Shown here: positions 17,337 through 25,122 of the stretch, piece by piece
How the letters are laid out: each line of letters opens with the position of its first letter
Position numbering within the stretch: the first letter of the stretch is position 1
Assembly (NCBI RefSeq): GCF_005845215.1
Contig: NZ_SPHO01000008.1
Span: forward strand, 124,001 to 188,000
Origin: Clostridium sp. 1001271st1 H5
GTDB taxonomy: Bacteria > Bacillota > Clostridia > Lachnospirales > Lachnospiraceae
Length of the DNA stretch: 64,000 bases
Reading direction: 5' to 3'
Notes under the pieces: generated by a model
Databases searched by the model: none
What the model was told of the DNA's origin: nothing
What the model saw: only the letters and a program-made list of their open reading frames with translations
Made by a program: the position numbers and the translations under genes

Positions 17337-18164
17337 GTGAAGATTGTTTATTTTGGCTCGGATGTGTTTCTGGATGTGTTCCGGTATCTGCACAGGCACC
17401 ATGAAATCCTTGCGCTGTATACATACCACATGGAGGAAGATTATTTCAACGAGCATAATATCGTACAGCTGGCTCATATGTCCGGCATTCCTGTCCGCTA
17501 TGGACAGATTACCCAAGGGGAGATGGAATCGTATATGGCAGATGGATGCGGGCTGTTTTTTGCAGCTGAGTACAGCCATAAGCTGCCGGTGCCAGAGGAC
17601 AGCCGTTTTCGCGGTGCCAACCTCCACAGCTCCCTTCTGCCGGAGGGACGCAGCTACTACCCTATTGAATGCGCCATGGAGCGCGGGCTTACGTCCGGCG
17701 GCGTGACCCTGCACAAGATAGCAGAGTCCCTGGACCGCGGAGATATCCTGGGACAGGACAGGTACGGGATAGAGCCAGAGGATGACAGCGTGGATATTTA
17801 CCTGAAAAGCGGACGTCAGGCTCTTTCACTGGTAAAGGAGCTGATGGAGGATTTTGACCGGATTTGGGCGTGGGCAAAGCCCCAGACAGAGCTACTTCCT
17901 TATTGGAACCGTCCGGAGCAGGCGTCCATGACACTGGACCATTCCATGACCGTTAAGGAGGCCGGGCACATTTACCGCTGCTTTAATAAGATGACCACGG
18001 TATGGATTGACGGGCGCCCTTACTATGTGGATGGTCTTGCCGCTGGACGGGTGATGCTGGGAGTCTCCGATGACTGCAACCTGTTTGTACGGGACAACAG
18101 GGTGCTGTACGGGGTGGCGGACGGGCATCTGAGGCTGGATTTGGTTCCGGTTTGGGAGGAATAG
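17337..18164 (+). CDS. formyltransferase-fold protein
   Basis: 275 residues, GTG start with GGAAAGGAAAG upstream. It resembles the catalytic core of methionyl-tRNA formyltransferase and sugar N-formyltransferases: an N-terminal Rossmann-like start (VYFGSDVFLDVF), the Asn/His signature NLHSSLLPEGRSYYP, and the Asp of ESLDRGDILGQ. A short C-terminal domain (about 205-275) replaces the usual tRNA-binding domain. It could formylate an amino sugar or amino acid; the acceptor is unknown. It lies 25 bases after the MATE fusion and 4 bases before the phosphatase gene, so it is an integral part of the operon. It may make the compound the MATE protein exports. Confidence 0.82.
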   Translation: MKIVYFGSDVFLDVFRYLHRHHEILALYTYHMEEDYFNEHNIVQLAHMSGIPVRYGQITQGEMESYMADGCGLFFAAEYSHKLPVPEDSRFRGANLHSSLLPEGRSYYPIECAMERGLTSGGVTLHKIAESLDRGDILGQDRYGIEPEDDSVDIYLKSGRQALSLVKELMEDFDRIWAWAKPQTELLPYWNRPEQASMTLDHSMTVKEAGHIYRCFNKMTTVWIDGRPYYVDGLAAGRVMLGVSDDCNLFVRDNRVLYGVADGHLRLDLVPVWEE

Positions 18165-18168
18165 CAAT

Positions 18169-19839
18169 ATGAGAGACAGGGGCTGGAAAGCGGGCGGAAT
18201 AAAGGACAGGAAAAAGGGAAAGCTGCAGCTGAAATTCCTTATGGGGCTTATGGCAATGACGGCAGTCCTGATGGTTGCCCTGGGCTGTGTCATCACGCGG
18301 CAGTACCGCCAGAGCATGGAGACGTATTATAAAAAGCTGGCCTTTGACGAGGCAAAGATTGCAGCGGAATACATTGACGGGGATACCATTAAAAGCTACG
18401 CCGCCACCCTTACAGAGGACAGCTACTATGACCAGGTAAGCCGTTATCTTCTTTACATGAAGGAAACCATAGGCATTAAGTACTTTTATGTGGTTATTCC
18501 TTATGAGGACCATATGTACTATATATGGGACGTGGGAAAAGAGGGGGAGGAGGGCGTGTGCAGCCTGGGGGATGTGGATGATTATTACCAGGGAGGCAGG
18601 GAAATCATGCGGGGCGCCTATCTGAATCCGGACGGGGAGGATACCATCCTCATTACCAATAACGAGGAGTATGGATATCTGGCTTCCGCTTATGTGGCTA
18701 TCCTGGATTCCTCAGGACAGTCAGCGGCCCTTTCCTGTGTGGACATTTCCATGGACATGATTGACAGGCAGATAGAGGGGTTTGTGGCCGCTGTGGCTCT
18801 GGTGATTCTGCTGGTGCTGATTGTGTTTATTGTGGGATATTTCTTTTTCATCCGCCACTCGGTCTTAAGGCCCTTAAGCCGTCTGAGCCAGGCTGCCCGG
18901 ACCATTGTCAGCGAACAGATGGACGACCTGTCCAGCTTCCGCGTGGATGTAAAGACAGGGGATGAGATTGAGGAGCTGGGGGATGCTTTCAACCGCATGG
19001 CCCATGAGCTTCACAGTTACATTGAGAACCTGTCCGCTGTCACGGCGGAAAAGGAACGCATTGGCGCGGAGCTGGACGTGGCCACCCACATCCAGGCCAG
19101 TATGCTGCCGGGGATTTTTCCGGCCTTTCCCAACCGGTCGGAATTCGACATCTATGCGACCATGGAGCCGGCCAAGGAGGTGGGTGGTGACTTTTACGAC
19201 TTCTTTCTGGTGGATGAAGGGCATCTGGCGGTGGTGATTGCCGACGTGTCGGGAAAAGGAGTGCCGGCGGCCCTGTTCATGGTAATTGCAAAGACACTGA
19301 TTAAGGACCACACCCAGGCGGGCACCACTCCGGCTGAGGTTTTCAGCGAGGTAAATGCCCAGCTCTGTGAGAGCAACGAGGAGGGATTGTTCGTCACTGC
19401 ATGGATGGGAGTCCTGGAAATTGCCACAGGGCACATGGTCTTTGTCAACGCAGGCCACAACCCGCCGCTGGTGCGCCAGGCCGGGGGAAGGTTTGAGTAT
19501 ATGAAACTGAGGCCGGGATTTGTGCTGGCCGGCATGGAGGGAATCCGTTACCGGTCCGGTGAAATGGACCTGGCTCCGGGCAGCACGCTGTATCTCTACA
19601 CGGACGGCGTTACCGAGGCTGCCAATGGGGAAAATGAACTTTACGGCGAAGAGCGGCTTCTGTCTGTGCTTGGCGCACATGAGGATGCTGCTCCGGAGGA
19701 GCTGCTTCCTGCTGTAAAGGCAGACATAGACGCTTTTGCGGGGGATGCACCCCAGTTTGATGATATAACCATGCTTGCATTAAAGCTTTCAGGGAAAGGG
19801 AACCCGTGGAAAAAGGAGGGAGAGCTAAGATGGAGCTGA
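18169..19839 (+). CDS. membrane RsbU/SpoIIE-type serine phosphatase with extracellular sensor and HAMP domain
   Basis: 556 residues. A first membrane helix (about 23-43), an extracellular sensing segment (about 44-198) and a second helix (about 203-225) are followed by a HAMP linker (about 226-285) and a PP2C-type phosphatase domain (about 300-545). The metal-binding acidic residues are present: GGDFYD, DVSGKG, YTDGVTEA and FDDITMLAL. This class removes phosphate from STAS antagonists, turning an outside signal into release of the RsbW partner. GGGAGGA precedes the ATG. Its 3' end overlaps the free RsbW gene by 10 bases, so phosphatase and kinase are made together. Confidence 0.93.
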   Translation: MRDRGWKAGGIKDRKKGKLQLKFLMGLMAMTAVLMVALGCVITRQYRQSMETYYKKLAFDEAKIAAEYIDGDTIKSYAATLTEDSYYDQVSRYLLYMKETIGIKYFYVVIPYEDHMYYIWDVGKEGEEGVCSLGDVDDYYQGGREIMRGAYLNPDGEDTILITNNEEYGYLASAYVAILDSSGQSAALSCVDISMDMIDRQIEGFVAAVALVILLVLIVFIVGYFFFIRHSVLRPLSRLSQAARTIVSEQMDDLSSFRVDVKTGDEIEELGDAFNRMAHELHSYIENLSAVTAEKERIGAELDVATHIQASMLPGIFPAFPNRSEFDIYATMEPAKEVGGDFYDFFLVDEGHLAVVIADVSGKGVPAALFMVIAKTLIKDHTQAGTTPAEVFSEVNAQLCESNEEGLFVTAWMGVLEIATGHMVFVNAGHNPPLVRQAGGRFEYMKLRPGFVLAGMEGIRYRSGEMDLAPGSTLYLYTDGVTEAANGENELYGEERLLSVLGAHEDAAPEELLPAVKADIDAFAGDAPQFDDITMLALKLSGKGNPWKKEGELRWS

Positions 19840-20234
19840 CTGTGCCGGCTACCCTGGAGGAGCTGGAACATGTACAGGAGTTTGTGGAACAGGAGCTGGA
19901 GGCACAGGGGATATCCATGAAGATTCAGATGCAGATTTCCATTGCTGTGGAGGAAATCTATGTCAATATTGCCCGGTATGCATACCACCCTGAAGTGGGG
20001 CAGGCCACGGTGCGGTGCGCCGTGGGAGGGAATCCCCTGCAGGTGACCATCCAGTTTTTAGACAGCGGCAAGCCCTTTGACCCCCTGGCCAGGCCGGATG
20101 CAGATACCAGTCTTTCCGCTGAAGAACGTGACATTGGCGGCCTGGGAATCCTCATGGTGAAAAAGTCAATGGATGATGTTGGCTATGAATACAGGGACGG
20201 CTGTAATATATTGACTCTGAAGAAAAGCCTGTGA
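19830..20234 (+). CDS. RsbW-like anti-sigma factor / serine kinase
   Basis: 134 residues from ATG 19830, with AAGGAGGG upstream. It is a GHKL-type ATPase like RsbW and SpoIIAB, with an intact N-box (VEEIYVNIARYA), the D-x-G box DSGKPFDPL and the G2 stretch GGLGILMVKKSMDD. It should phosphorylate the STAS antagonist encoded at 15258. No sigma factor gene occurs in the module, so its second partner may be elsewhere, or it may serve only to set the phosphorylation state that controls the MATE fusion. It is the last gene of the operon. Confidence 0.92.
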   Translation: MELTVPATLEELEHVQEFVEQELEAQGISMKIQMQISIAVEEIYVNIARYAYHPEVGQATVRCAVGGNPLQVTIQFLDSGKPFDPLARPDADTSLSAEERDIGGLGILMVKKSMDDVGYEYRDGCNILTLKKSL

Positions 20235-20330
20235 CTGTCTGGTACAAAAAACGGAAGAAGTATAATGTGCGCTATGTGCAGTTCGGGATATCTGCATGTG
20301 GTTTCATGAATTCAATCTTTATTTAATTGG

Positions 20331-20384
20331 ATGTTGACATGTGTTCATATTGATGCTAAAATGAATATGAACACATGTTAACAT
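20331..20384 (+). promoter_or_regulatory. promoter embedded in a long palindromic operator (TetR gene)
   Basis: Two 21-base arms (20331-20351 and 20364-20384) are inverted repeats with one mismatch around a 12-base centre. Inside lies a near-consensus promoter: TTGACA at 20334-20339, 17-base spacer, TAAAAT at 20357-20362. A dimeric repressor bound here would cover both promoter elements. It lies 66 bases upstream of the TetR gene, fitting autorepression. Confidence 0.85.
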
Positions 20385-20449
20385 CCGGCGTTCAGGATAA
20401 CACAAAAATAAAACAGCAGTAAGATATTATAATAAAAAAGAGGAAGCCT

Positions 20450-21037
20450 ATGAAAGAAAAGCCATACCATCACGGAAACCTGCAGACAGAGTTAATAGAG
20501 GAGGGATTAGCGCTCATACATGAGGAGGGGCGGGGGAATTTTTCACTGAGAAAGCTGGCAAAGAGAATAGGGGTATCTCCCACTGCATGTTACAATCACT
20601 ATGCCACCGCAGAAATGCTGCTGGGCGAGATGAAGCGGTATGTCACGGATAAGTTCTGCGGCATCCTGCTAAAGAAAGCGCAGGAAGGCAGCAGGGAATA
20701 TGCATTAATCAATATGGGAGTGGGGTACGTGAATTTTTTTGCGGAGAATCCACACTATTTTACCTTTATTTATGACAGCCAGGATTACAGCATTGAATTG
20801 ACAGACAGCACCTTTGAGGGAGACTTTGAACCCTTCCGCATATTTAAGGAGACAGCGTTAAGATGCATGGAATTAAAATGCATCCCCGAGGAAACATACC
20901 GCGATAATCTGGTCATCATGTGGGCGGCCGTGCATGGAATGGCAGCCATGGCAAACATGGGGGGATTCCATTATCAGGGAGACTGGGGGGCGCTGGCAGA
21001 GAAGCTTTTAATTTCAAAGGTCAGATTGGCGGACTGA
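20450..21037 (+). CDS. TetR-family transcriptional regulator
   Basis: 195 residues. The N-terminal helix-turn-helix (about 20-65) holds the typical FSLRKLAKRIGVSPTACYNHY recognition region, split here as FSLRKLAKRIGVS and PTACYNHY. The C-terminal ligand domain has the family-like stretch FFAENPHYFTFIYD. GAGGAAGCC precedes the start. It is followed 97 bases later by a nitroreductase-like gene in the same direction, and preceded by a palindrome that covers its own promoter. It therefore most likely represses itself and the nitroreductase, released by an unknown small molecule. Confidence 0.93.
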   Translation: MKEKPYHHGNLQTELIEEGLALIHEEGRGNFSLRKLAKRIGVSPTACYNHYATAEMLLGEMKRYVTDKFCGILLKKAQEGSREYALINMGVGYVNFFAENPHYFTFIYDSQDYSIELTDSTFEGDFEPFRIFKETALRCMELKCIPEETYRDNLVIMWAAVHGMAAMANMGGFHYQGDWGALAEKLLISKVRLAD

Positions 21038-21134
21038 GGCGTGTTTGGAAATTTGTTCGTGGTTATTATGCCGCAGCCGGAGCGTTCAGCAATTCAATAA
21101 ACTGCATCTGTACAGGTGCGGAAATGAGGAGAAG

Positions 21135-21188
21135 ATGGATATAAACAAAAAGATGGATATAAACAAAAAGATAGACATAAACAAAGAG
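21135..21188 (+). repeat. 18-bp in-frame tandem repeat at the start of the nitroreductase gene
   Basis: Units at 21135-21152 and 21153-21170 are identical; 21171-21188 is a diverged third copy. Each unit adds six residues, and the first two each bring a new in-frame ATG, so copy change would alter the N-terminus without shifting the frame. Confidence 0.9.
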
Positions 21189-21866
21189 ATGGACGCACAG
21201 GAAGCAGCGGACTTATACAAAGTAATGGAAGCCCGCCACGCAGTGCGGAGCTATCAGGATAAAAAAATAGCCCGGGAGACCGAGAAACAGCTGAGGGAGG
21301 AAATTCGCACATGCAACCGTGAAGGCGGATTATCCATACAGCTCATTCTAAATGACAAAGCTGCATTCAACGGTCTGATGGCCCGCTTCGGAGGTTTCCG
21401 GGGAGTCTCCAATTATATTGCCCTTGTGGGGCCGGATAATGACTGTTCGGAGGAAAAGCTGGGGTATTATGGGGAACGTATTGCCTTAAAAGCCCAGCAG
21501 CTGGGGCTTAATACCTGCTGGGTAGCGGCAACATATAAGAAGGGAAAATGCAGCGCAGCTGTTGGGAACCATGAGAAAATGGCCGGAGTGCTGGCCCTTG
21601 GCTATGGAACCACACAGGGCGCGCCCCACAGGTCAAAGGAAATGGAGCAGCTGTGCAAGGCTGACAGGGATATGCCCCAGTGGTTCGTCAGCGGAATGAA
21701 GGCAGCCATGCTGGCGCCCACGGCCATGAATAAACAGGACTTTTTAATTGAATTAAGGGGGGATGACGTTGCCTTCCAGGTAAAGGATGACAAGTATGGC
21801 AGGATAAATATGGGCATTATCAAATACCATTTCCATCTGGGCGCTGCGCTGGCCGGCAGGCCATGA
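21135..21866 (+). CDS. nitroreductase-family protein (TM1586-like)
   Basis: 243 residues from ATG 21135, which has GAGGAGAAG upstream; in-frame ATGs at 21153 and 21189 are alternatives. It begins with three copies of a six-residue repeat (MDINKK-like). The domain proper starts near residue 27 with the ARHAVRSYQDKK motif, where flavin-binding arginines sit, followed by QLGLNTCWVA and a late APTAMNKQDF typical of the putative TM1586-like nitroreductases. These FMN proteins reduce nitro compounds, quinones or flavins; the real substrate is unknown. It is likely in the regulon of the TetR gene upstream and converges on the serine dehydratase operon with only a 4-base gap. Confidence 0.87.
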   Translation: MDINKKMDINKKIDINKEMDAQEAADLYKVMEARHAVRSYQDKKIARETEKQLREEIRTCNREGGLSIQLILNDKAAFNGLMARFGGFRGVSNYIALVGPDNDCSEEKLGYYGERIALKAQQLGLNTCWVAATYKKGKCSAAVGNHEKMAGVLALGYGTTQGAPHRSKEMEQLCKADRDMPQWFVSGMKAAMLAPTAMNKQDFLIELRGDDVAFQVKDDKYGRINMGIIKYHFHLGAALAGRP

Positions 21867-21870
21867 GGCT

Positions 21871-22764
21871 TTATATCCCGGCGGAGGAATGACAGGGACA
21901 GGCCCCGCATCCCAGAGCCTTCCCCGCAGGCGTGGCAGCGCATCCGCCCAGCGCTGTTTCACGCAGGTCAGGGGGCAGCTGTCTTCCCACACGGTACATG
22001 GCCATCAGCATTTCATCAAAGGGAATCAGCTGGCGGACCCCGCTCAGGGCCAGTTCGGCAGCGGTCAGTGCAACTGCGGCGCCTGCGGCATTCCTGCCCT
22101 GGCAGGGACATTCCACCAGACCGCCGATGGGGTCGCACACCAGACCCAGCAGGTTCATGAGGACAGACGAGGCTGCATTGAGGCACTGGTCCGCAGTTCC
22201 TCCCATAAGCTCCACGGCAGCCGAGGCAGCCATGGCCGAGGCAACCCCTACTTCCGCCTGGCAGCCCCCAACTGCACCTGCAACGGTGGCATTTCTCATA
22301 GCCAGATAACCGATGGCGCTGGAGTTGAATAGGGCGTCAATCACCCTGATGTCAGGAAGGCTGTATTCCTCCTGAAGGGACAGAAGAAGCCCCGGCACAA
22401 TGCCGGAGGAACCGGCTGTGGGGGCTGCCACAATCAGCCCCATGGATGTGTTTGTCTCCAGGACCGCCATGGAATAGGCGATTGCCCTGGAAAGCACACT
22501 GCCGCATATGGATGCCCCGCTGGCCCGGTGACGGTTAACCAGTCTGGCCTCACCGCCGATGAGTCCTCCTATGGATTTCTTCGGCTCACGGATAGGGGAG
22601 GCGGCTGACTCACGCATAATGGTAAGGGCATGGCCCATTTTTGCATATAAATCTTCCCGGCTGGTCCCAGCCAATGTACATTCCCTCTGTTTCATAATAT
22701 CTGAGATAGGACAGCTGAGCTTTTGGCAGAGTTCCAGAAGCTCTTTTGCATTTTTAAAGTCCAT
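21871..22764 (-). CDS. sdaAA: L-serine dehydratase, iron-sulphur-dependent, alpha subunit
   Basis: 297 residues. Start 22764 is preferred over 22770 because GGGAGGAA is then eight bases away. The family signatures are clear: KSIGGLIGGEA, APTAGSSGIVPG, and cysteines for the 4Fe-4S cluster in GGCQAEVG, LVCDPIGG and GGCAATP. With the beta subunit it converts L-serine to pyruvate and ammonia in the cytoplasm. A second cysteine pair near the cluster (VECPCQGRN) looks unusual. The start overlaps the end of sdaAB by 11 bases, so the subunits are translationally coupled. Confidence 0.96.
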   Translation of the reverse strand: MDFKNAKELLELCQKLSCPISDIMKQRECTLAGTSREDLYAKMGHALTIMRESAASPIREPKKSIGGLIGGEARLVNRHRASGASICGSVLSRAIAYSMAVLETNTSMGLIVAAPTAGSSGIVPGLLLSLQEEYSLPDIRVIDALFNSSAIGYLAMRNATVAGAVGGCQAEVGVASAMAASAAVELMGGTADQCLNAASSVLMNLLGLVCDPIGGLVECPCQGRNAAGAAVALTAAELALSGVRQLIPFDEMLMAMYRVGRQLPPDLRETALGGCAATPAGKALGCGACPCHSSAGI

Positions 22765-23446
22765 TTTCATTTCCTCCCTTCAATGGTATGAACATCACAT
22801 CCTGCACATCCGGATTTTCATAAATCTGCGGTATCATACGGTCCGGCAGACAGCCGTCAAACTCAATGATGCTGTAAGCCCTGTCTCCCTTTGTCTCCCG
22901 GAACAGCTTCATAAAGGCAATGTTTACATATCCTTCGCTGAGACAGCGGGTGATATGGGCCAGGACGCCCAGGCGGTCGTGGTGGATGATAATGAGCGTG
23001 CTGTATTCGCCGGAAAAGTCCACGTCAATATGGTCAATACGGCTGATTCGCACCTTACCTCCTCCCAGGGATTCGCCCCGCACCGAGAAGGTGCGTCCGT
23101 TTAAACAGGTCATGCGGATATCCACTGTGTTGGGGTGGGTGTCCGTATCCGTGTCATCGGTGGTAAAAACATAGGAAAGTCCCCTTTCTCCGGCTATGGA
23201 ATATGCACGGGGTATCCGCTTGTCGTCCGTGGAAAAGCCCATGATGCCTCCCAGAAGGGCCAGGTCCGTGCCGTGGCCTTTATGGGTTTTTGCAAAGGAC
23301 TGGTAGAGGGTAAATTCCACATGAGTAATGGGACTGTCCGCCATTTTTCCTGCCAGCAGGGCAATGGAGCATGCTCCGGCCGTATGGGAGCTGGAGGGCC
23401 CTATCATTTCAGGGCCTAACACATCAAACATACTGATAAATGCCAT
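22754..23446 (-). CDS. sdaAB: L-serine dehydratase, iron-sulphur-dependent, beta subunit
   Basis: 230 residues from ATG 23446, chosen because AAAGGATG lies nine to ten bases upstream; ATG 23458 is too close to that site. The N-terminal part has the substrate loop GPSSSHTAGA and the HGTDLALLGG-type stretch, and the C-terminal part is an ACT-like domain (about 150-225). It forms the two-subunit Clostridia-type serine dehydratase with the alpha subunit encoded immediately after. A divergent LysR regulator and its candidate boxes lie upstream. Confidence 0.95.
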   Translation of the reverse strand: MAFISMFDVLGPEMIGPSSSHTAGACSIALLAGKMADSPITHVEFTLYQSFAKTHKGHGTDLALLGGIMGFSTDDKRIPRAYSIAGERGLSYVFTTDDTDTDTHPNTVDIRMTCLNGRTFSVRGESLGGGKVRISRIDHIDVDFSGEYSTLIIIHHDRLGVLAHITRCLSEGYVNIAFMKLFRETKGDRAYSIIEFDGCLPDRMIPQIYENPDVQDVMFIPLKGGNENGL

Positions 23447-23522
23447 ATGTAATCTCATCCTTTTCTTTTTTTTGCAGACATATTCCGTGTCTGAATCAGG
23501 GAATTGACATCTGCGTAAGTGC

Positions 23523-23550
23523 ATTGTATCATAAAGAATAAATAAATCAA
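23523..23550 (-). promoter_or_regulatory. promoter for the serine dehydratase operon
   Basis: Reading leftward: TTGATT (complement of 23545-23550), 16-base spacer, TACAAT (complement of 23523-23528), about 80 bases before the sdaAB start. The -35 end touches the LysR-type repeat beginning at 23549, which fits activator control. Confidence 0.6.
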
Positions 23551-23592
23551 ATTCATGGATTTTATAGATATAATAAATTAAATTCATAGATT
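23549..23592. promoter_or_regulatory. direct repeats, candidate LysR binding sites
   Basis: A 13-base sequence AAATTCATRGATT occurs twice (23549-23561 and 23580-23592), 31 bases apart, close to three helical turns. It lies between the LysR gene and the divergent serine dehydratase promoter, the usual place for regulatory and activation half-sites. Confidence 0.6.
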
Positions 23593-23608
23593 AGCAGGAG
23601 GTGGAGAA

Positions 23609-24499
23609 ATGGAACTGAGACAGCTGCAGACCTTTGTGACCATTACCCAGACAGAAAGCTTTTCCAGGGCAGCAGAGATTCTGGGCTATACCCAGTCAGC
23701 CCTGACCGTCCAGATACGCCTGCTGGAAAATGAGCTGGGGGTAAAGCTCTTTGACCGTATGGGAAAAAAGGTTTACCTGACAGCATCCGGCAGGCAGTTT
23801 ACGGACCACGCCAACCAAATCATCCGGGATATAAAACGCGCCAGGGAATTTGCCAAAAACGAGGAGGAACTGTGCAGCCCCCTTCATGTGGGAACCCTGG
23901 AATCCCTGTGTTTTTCAAAGCTTCCCCAGATACTGAATGACTTTCGCAGCAGCCATCCCAGGGTTCCGGTCAAGGTTACTGCCTCCACGCCCAACCAGCT
24001 GATTGATATGATGGAAAGGAACCAGCTGGATTTGATATATATACTGGACCGGCCAAGGTATAATGATAATTGGAATAAGGTTATGGAAGTCAGGGAACCC
24101 ATTGTGTTTGTGGCTTCCCCTTCCTGCGGACTGGATGGGAACAGGGAAATCCGCCTGGAAGAAATTATGGATGAGCCGTTTTTCCTGACGGAAAAGAATG
24201 AAAACTACAGGCGGGAGCTGGATTGCTTCCTGGAATCCCAGGGCAGGGAGCTGACTCCCTTTTTGGAAATCAGCAATACGGAATTCATCATACGGATGAT
24301 AGGGAAAAACCGGGGCATATCATATCTTCCCCTGTTAGCGGTCCGGGAATATGTGGAAAAGGGGGAGCTGACCCTTCTTAATGTGGCTGATTTCAGACTG
24401 ACCATGTGCCAGCAGGTCATCTACCACAAAAATAAGTGGAGGTCAAAAGAGATGGATGCGTTTATCCGTATCACAGCCCATAACTCCGGCGCAGATTAG
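23609..24499 (+). CDS. LysR-family transcriptional regulator
   Basis: 296 residues. The N-terminal winged helix (about 1-60) reads like a standard LysR (the TESFSRAAEILGYTQSALT region), followed by the linker helix and a two-lobed effector domain (about 90-290). AGGAGGTGG precedes the ATG. It diverges from sdaAB-sdaAA, with direct repeats between them, so it probably activates serine breakdown in response to serine or a related metabolite. Confidence 0.93.
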   Translation: MELRQLQTFVTITQTESFSRAAEILGYTQSALTVQIRLLENELGVKLFDRMGKKVYLTASGRQFTDHANQIIRDIKRAREFAKNEEELCSPLHVGTLESLCFSKLPQILNDFRSSHPRVPVKVTASTPNQLIDMMERNQLDLIYILDRPRYNDNWNKVMEVREPIVFVASPSCGLDGNREIRLEEIMDEPFFLTEKNENYRRELDCFLESQGRELTPFLEISNTEFIIRMIGKNRGISYLPLLAVREYVEKGELTLLNVADFRLTMCQQVIYHKNKWRSKEMDAFIRITAHNSGAD

Positions 24500-24686
24500 C
24501 CGGTACTTCTGCAGCAGGGAGGTTTTTTCAGAAAAACCGGGTGATTTTTAAGGTCTTTCCCGCCCTCCATTGTAACGTCTGCGGACCTTATGTTAGAGTG
24601 TGCCTGTAAGAGATGGGCAGACATCAGCGTGAACATAGGAAAGCAGTGTGAAGTTAAAAGCAAATACAGAGCAAGGGAGAATCAGA

Positions 24687-25112
24687 ATGAGCGGAAAGAA
24701 AATTATTTTAGTGTCACATGGGAAACTGTCGGAAGGTATGCTTCACTCCGTACAGATGATTATAGGGAAAAATGAGGACCTGTCCTGTATGGGAATGATG
24801 CCGGGCGCACACTATCAGCCCATGGTGGATGAGGTGGAGGGAATGCTTAAGGAACATCCGGATACACAGTATATCATAGTGGCCGACCTGCTGGGCGGCA
24901 GTGTATGCAATGGCATGACGACCCTGCTGCGCTACCCCAATCTGCGTCTGGTGGCGGGGATGAACATGGGGTTGGTTATTAACCTGCTGCTGGCTCCTGG
25001 CGTGCTGGGCGATGAGGAGATTGACACAAAGGTGGAGGAAGCCAATGCCGTCAGCCACAGGGTCAGGCCGGAGGCCCTGGAAGCGGACAACAGCGATGAG
25101 GATTTTTTCTAA
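24687..25112 (+). CDS. PTS mannose-family EIIA component
   Basis: 141 residues from ATG 24687, with AAGGGAGA upstream; an upstream in-frame ATG at 24648 has no ribosome site. The fold and length match mannose/sorbose-family EIIA proteins, with phospho-accepting H11 in LVSHGKL. It receives phosphate from HPr and passes it to EIIB. The gene stands 10 bases before a GH88 hydrolase and about 6 kb before the matching EIIB/C/D genes. The same A - hydrolase - B - C - D order is known from glycosaminoglycan-disaccharide PTS loci. Confidence 0.93.
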   Translation: MSGKKIILVSHGKLSEGMLHSVQMIIGKNEDLSCMGMMPGAHYQPMVDEVEGMLKEHPDTQYIIVADLLGGSVCNGMTTLLRYPNLRLVAGMNMGLVINLLLAPGVLGDEEIDTKVEEANAVSHRVRPEALEADNSDEDFF

Positions 25113-25122
25113 GGAGGCAGGA

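Noticed and set aside
24522..24539. Terminator after the LysR gene (GGTTTTT/AAAAACC stem)
   Set aside because: The stem is mostly A:T and short, with no following T run; not strong enough to list.
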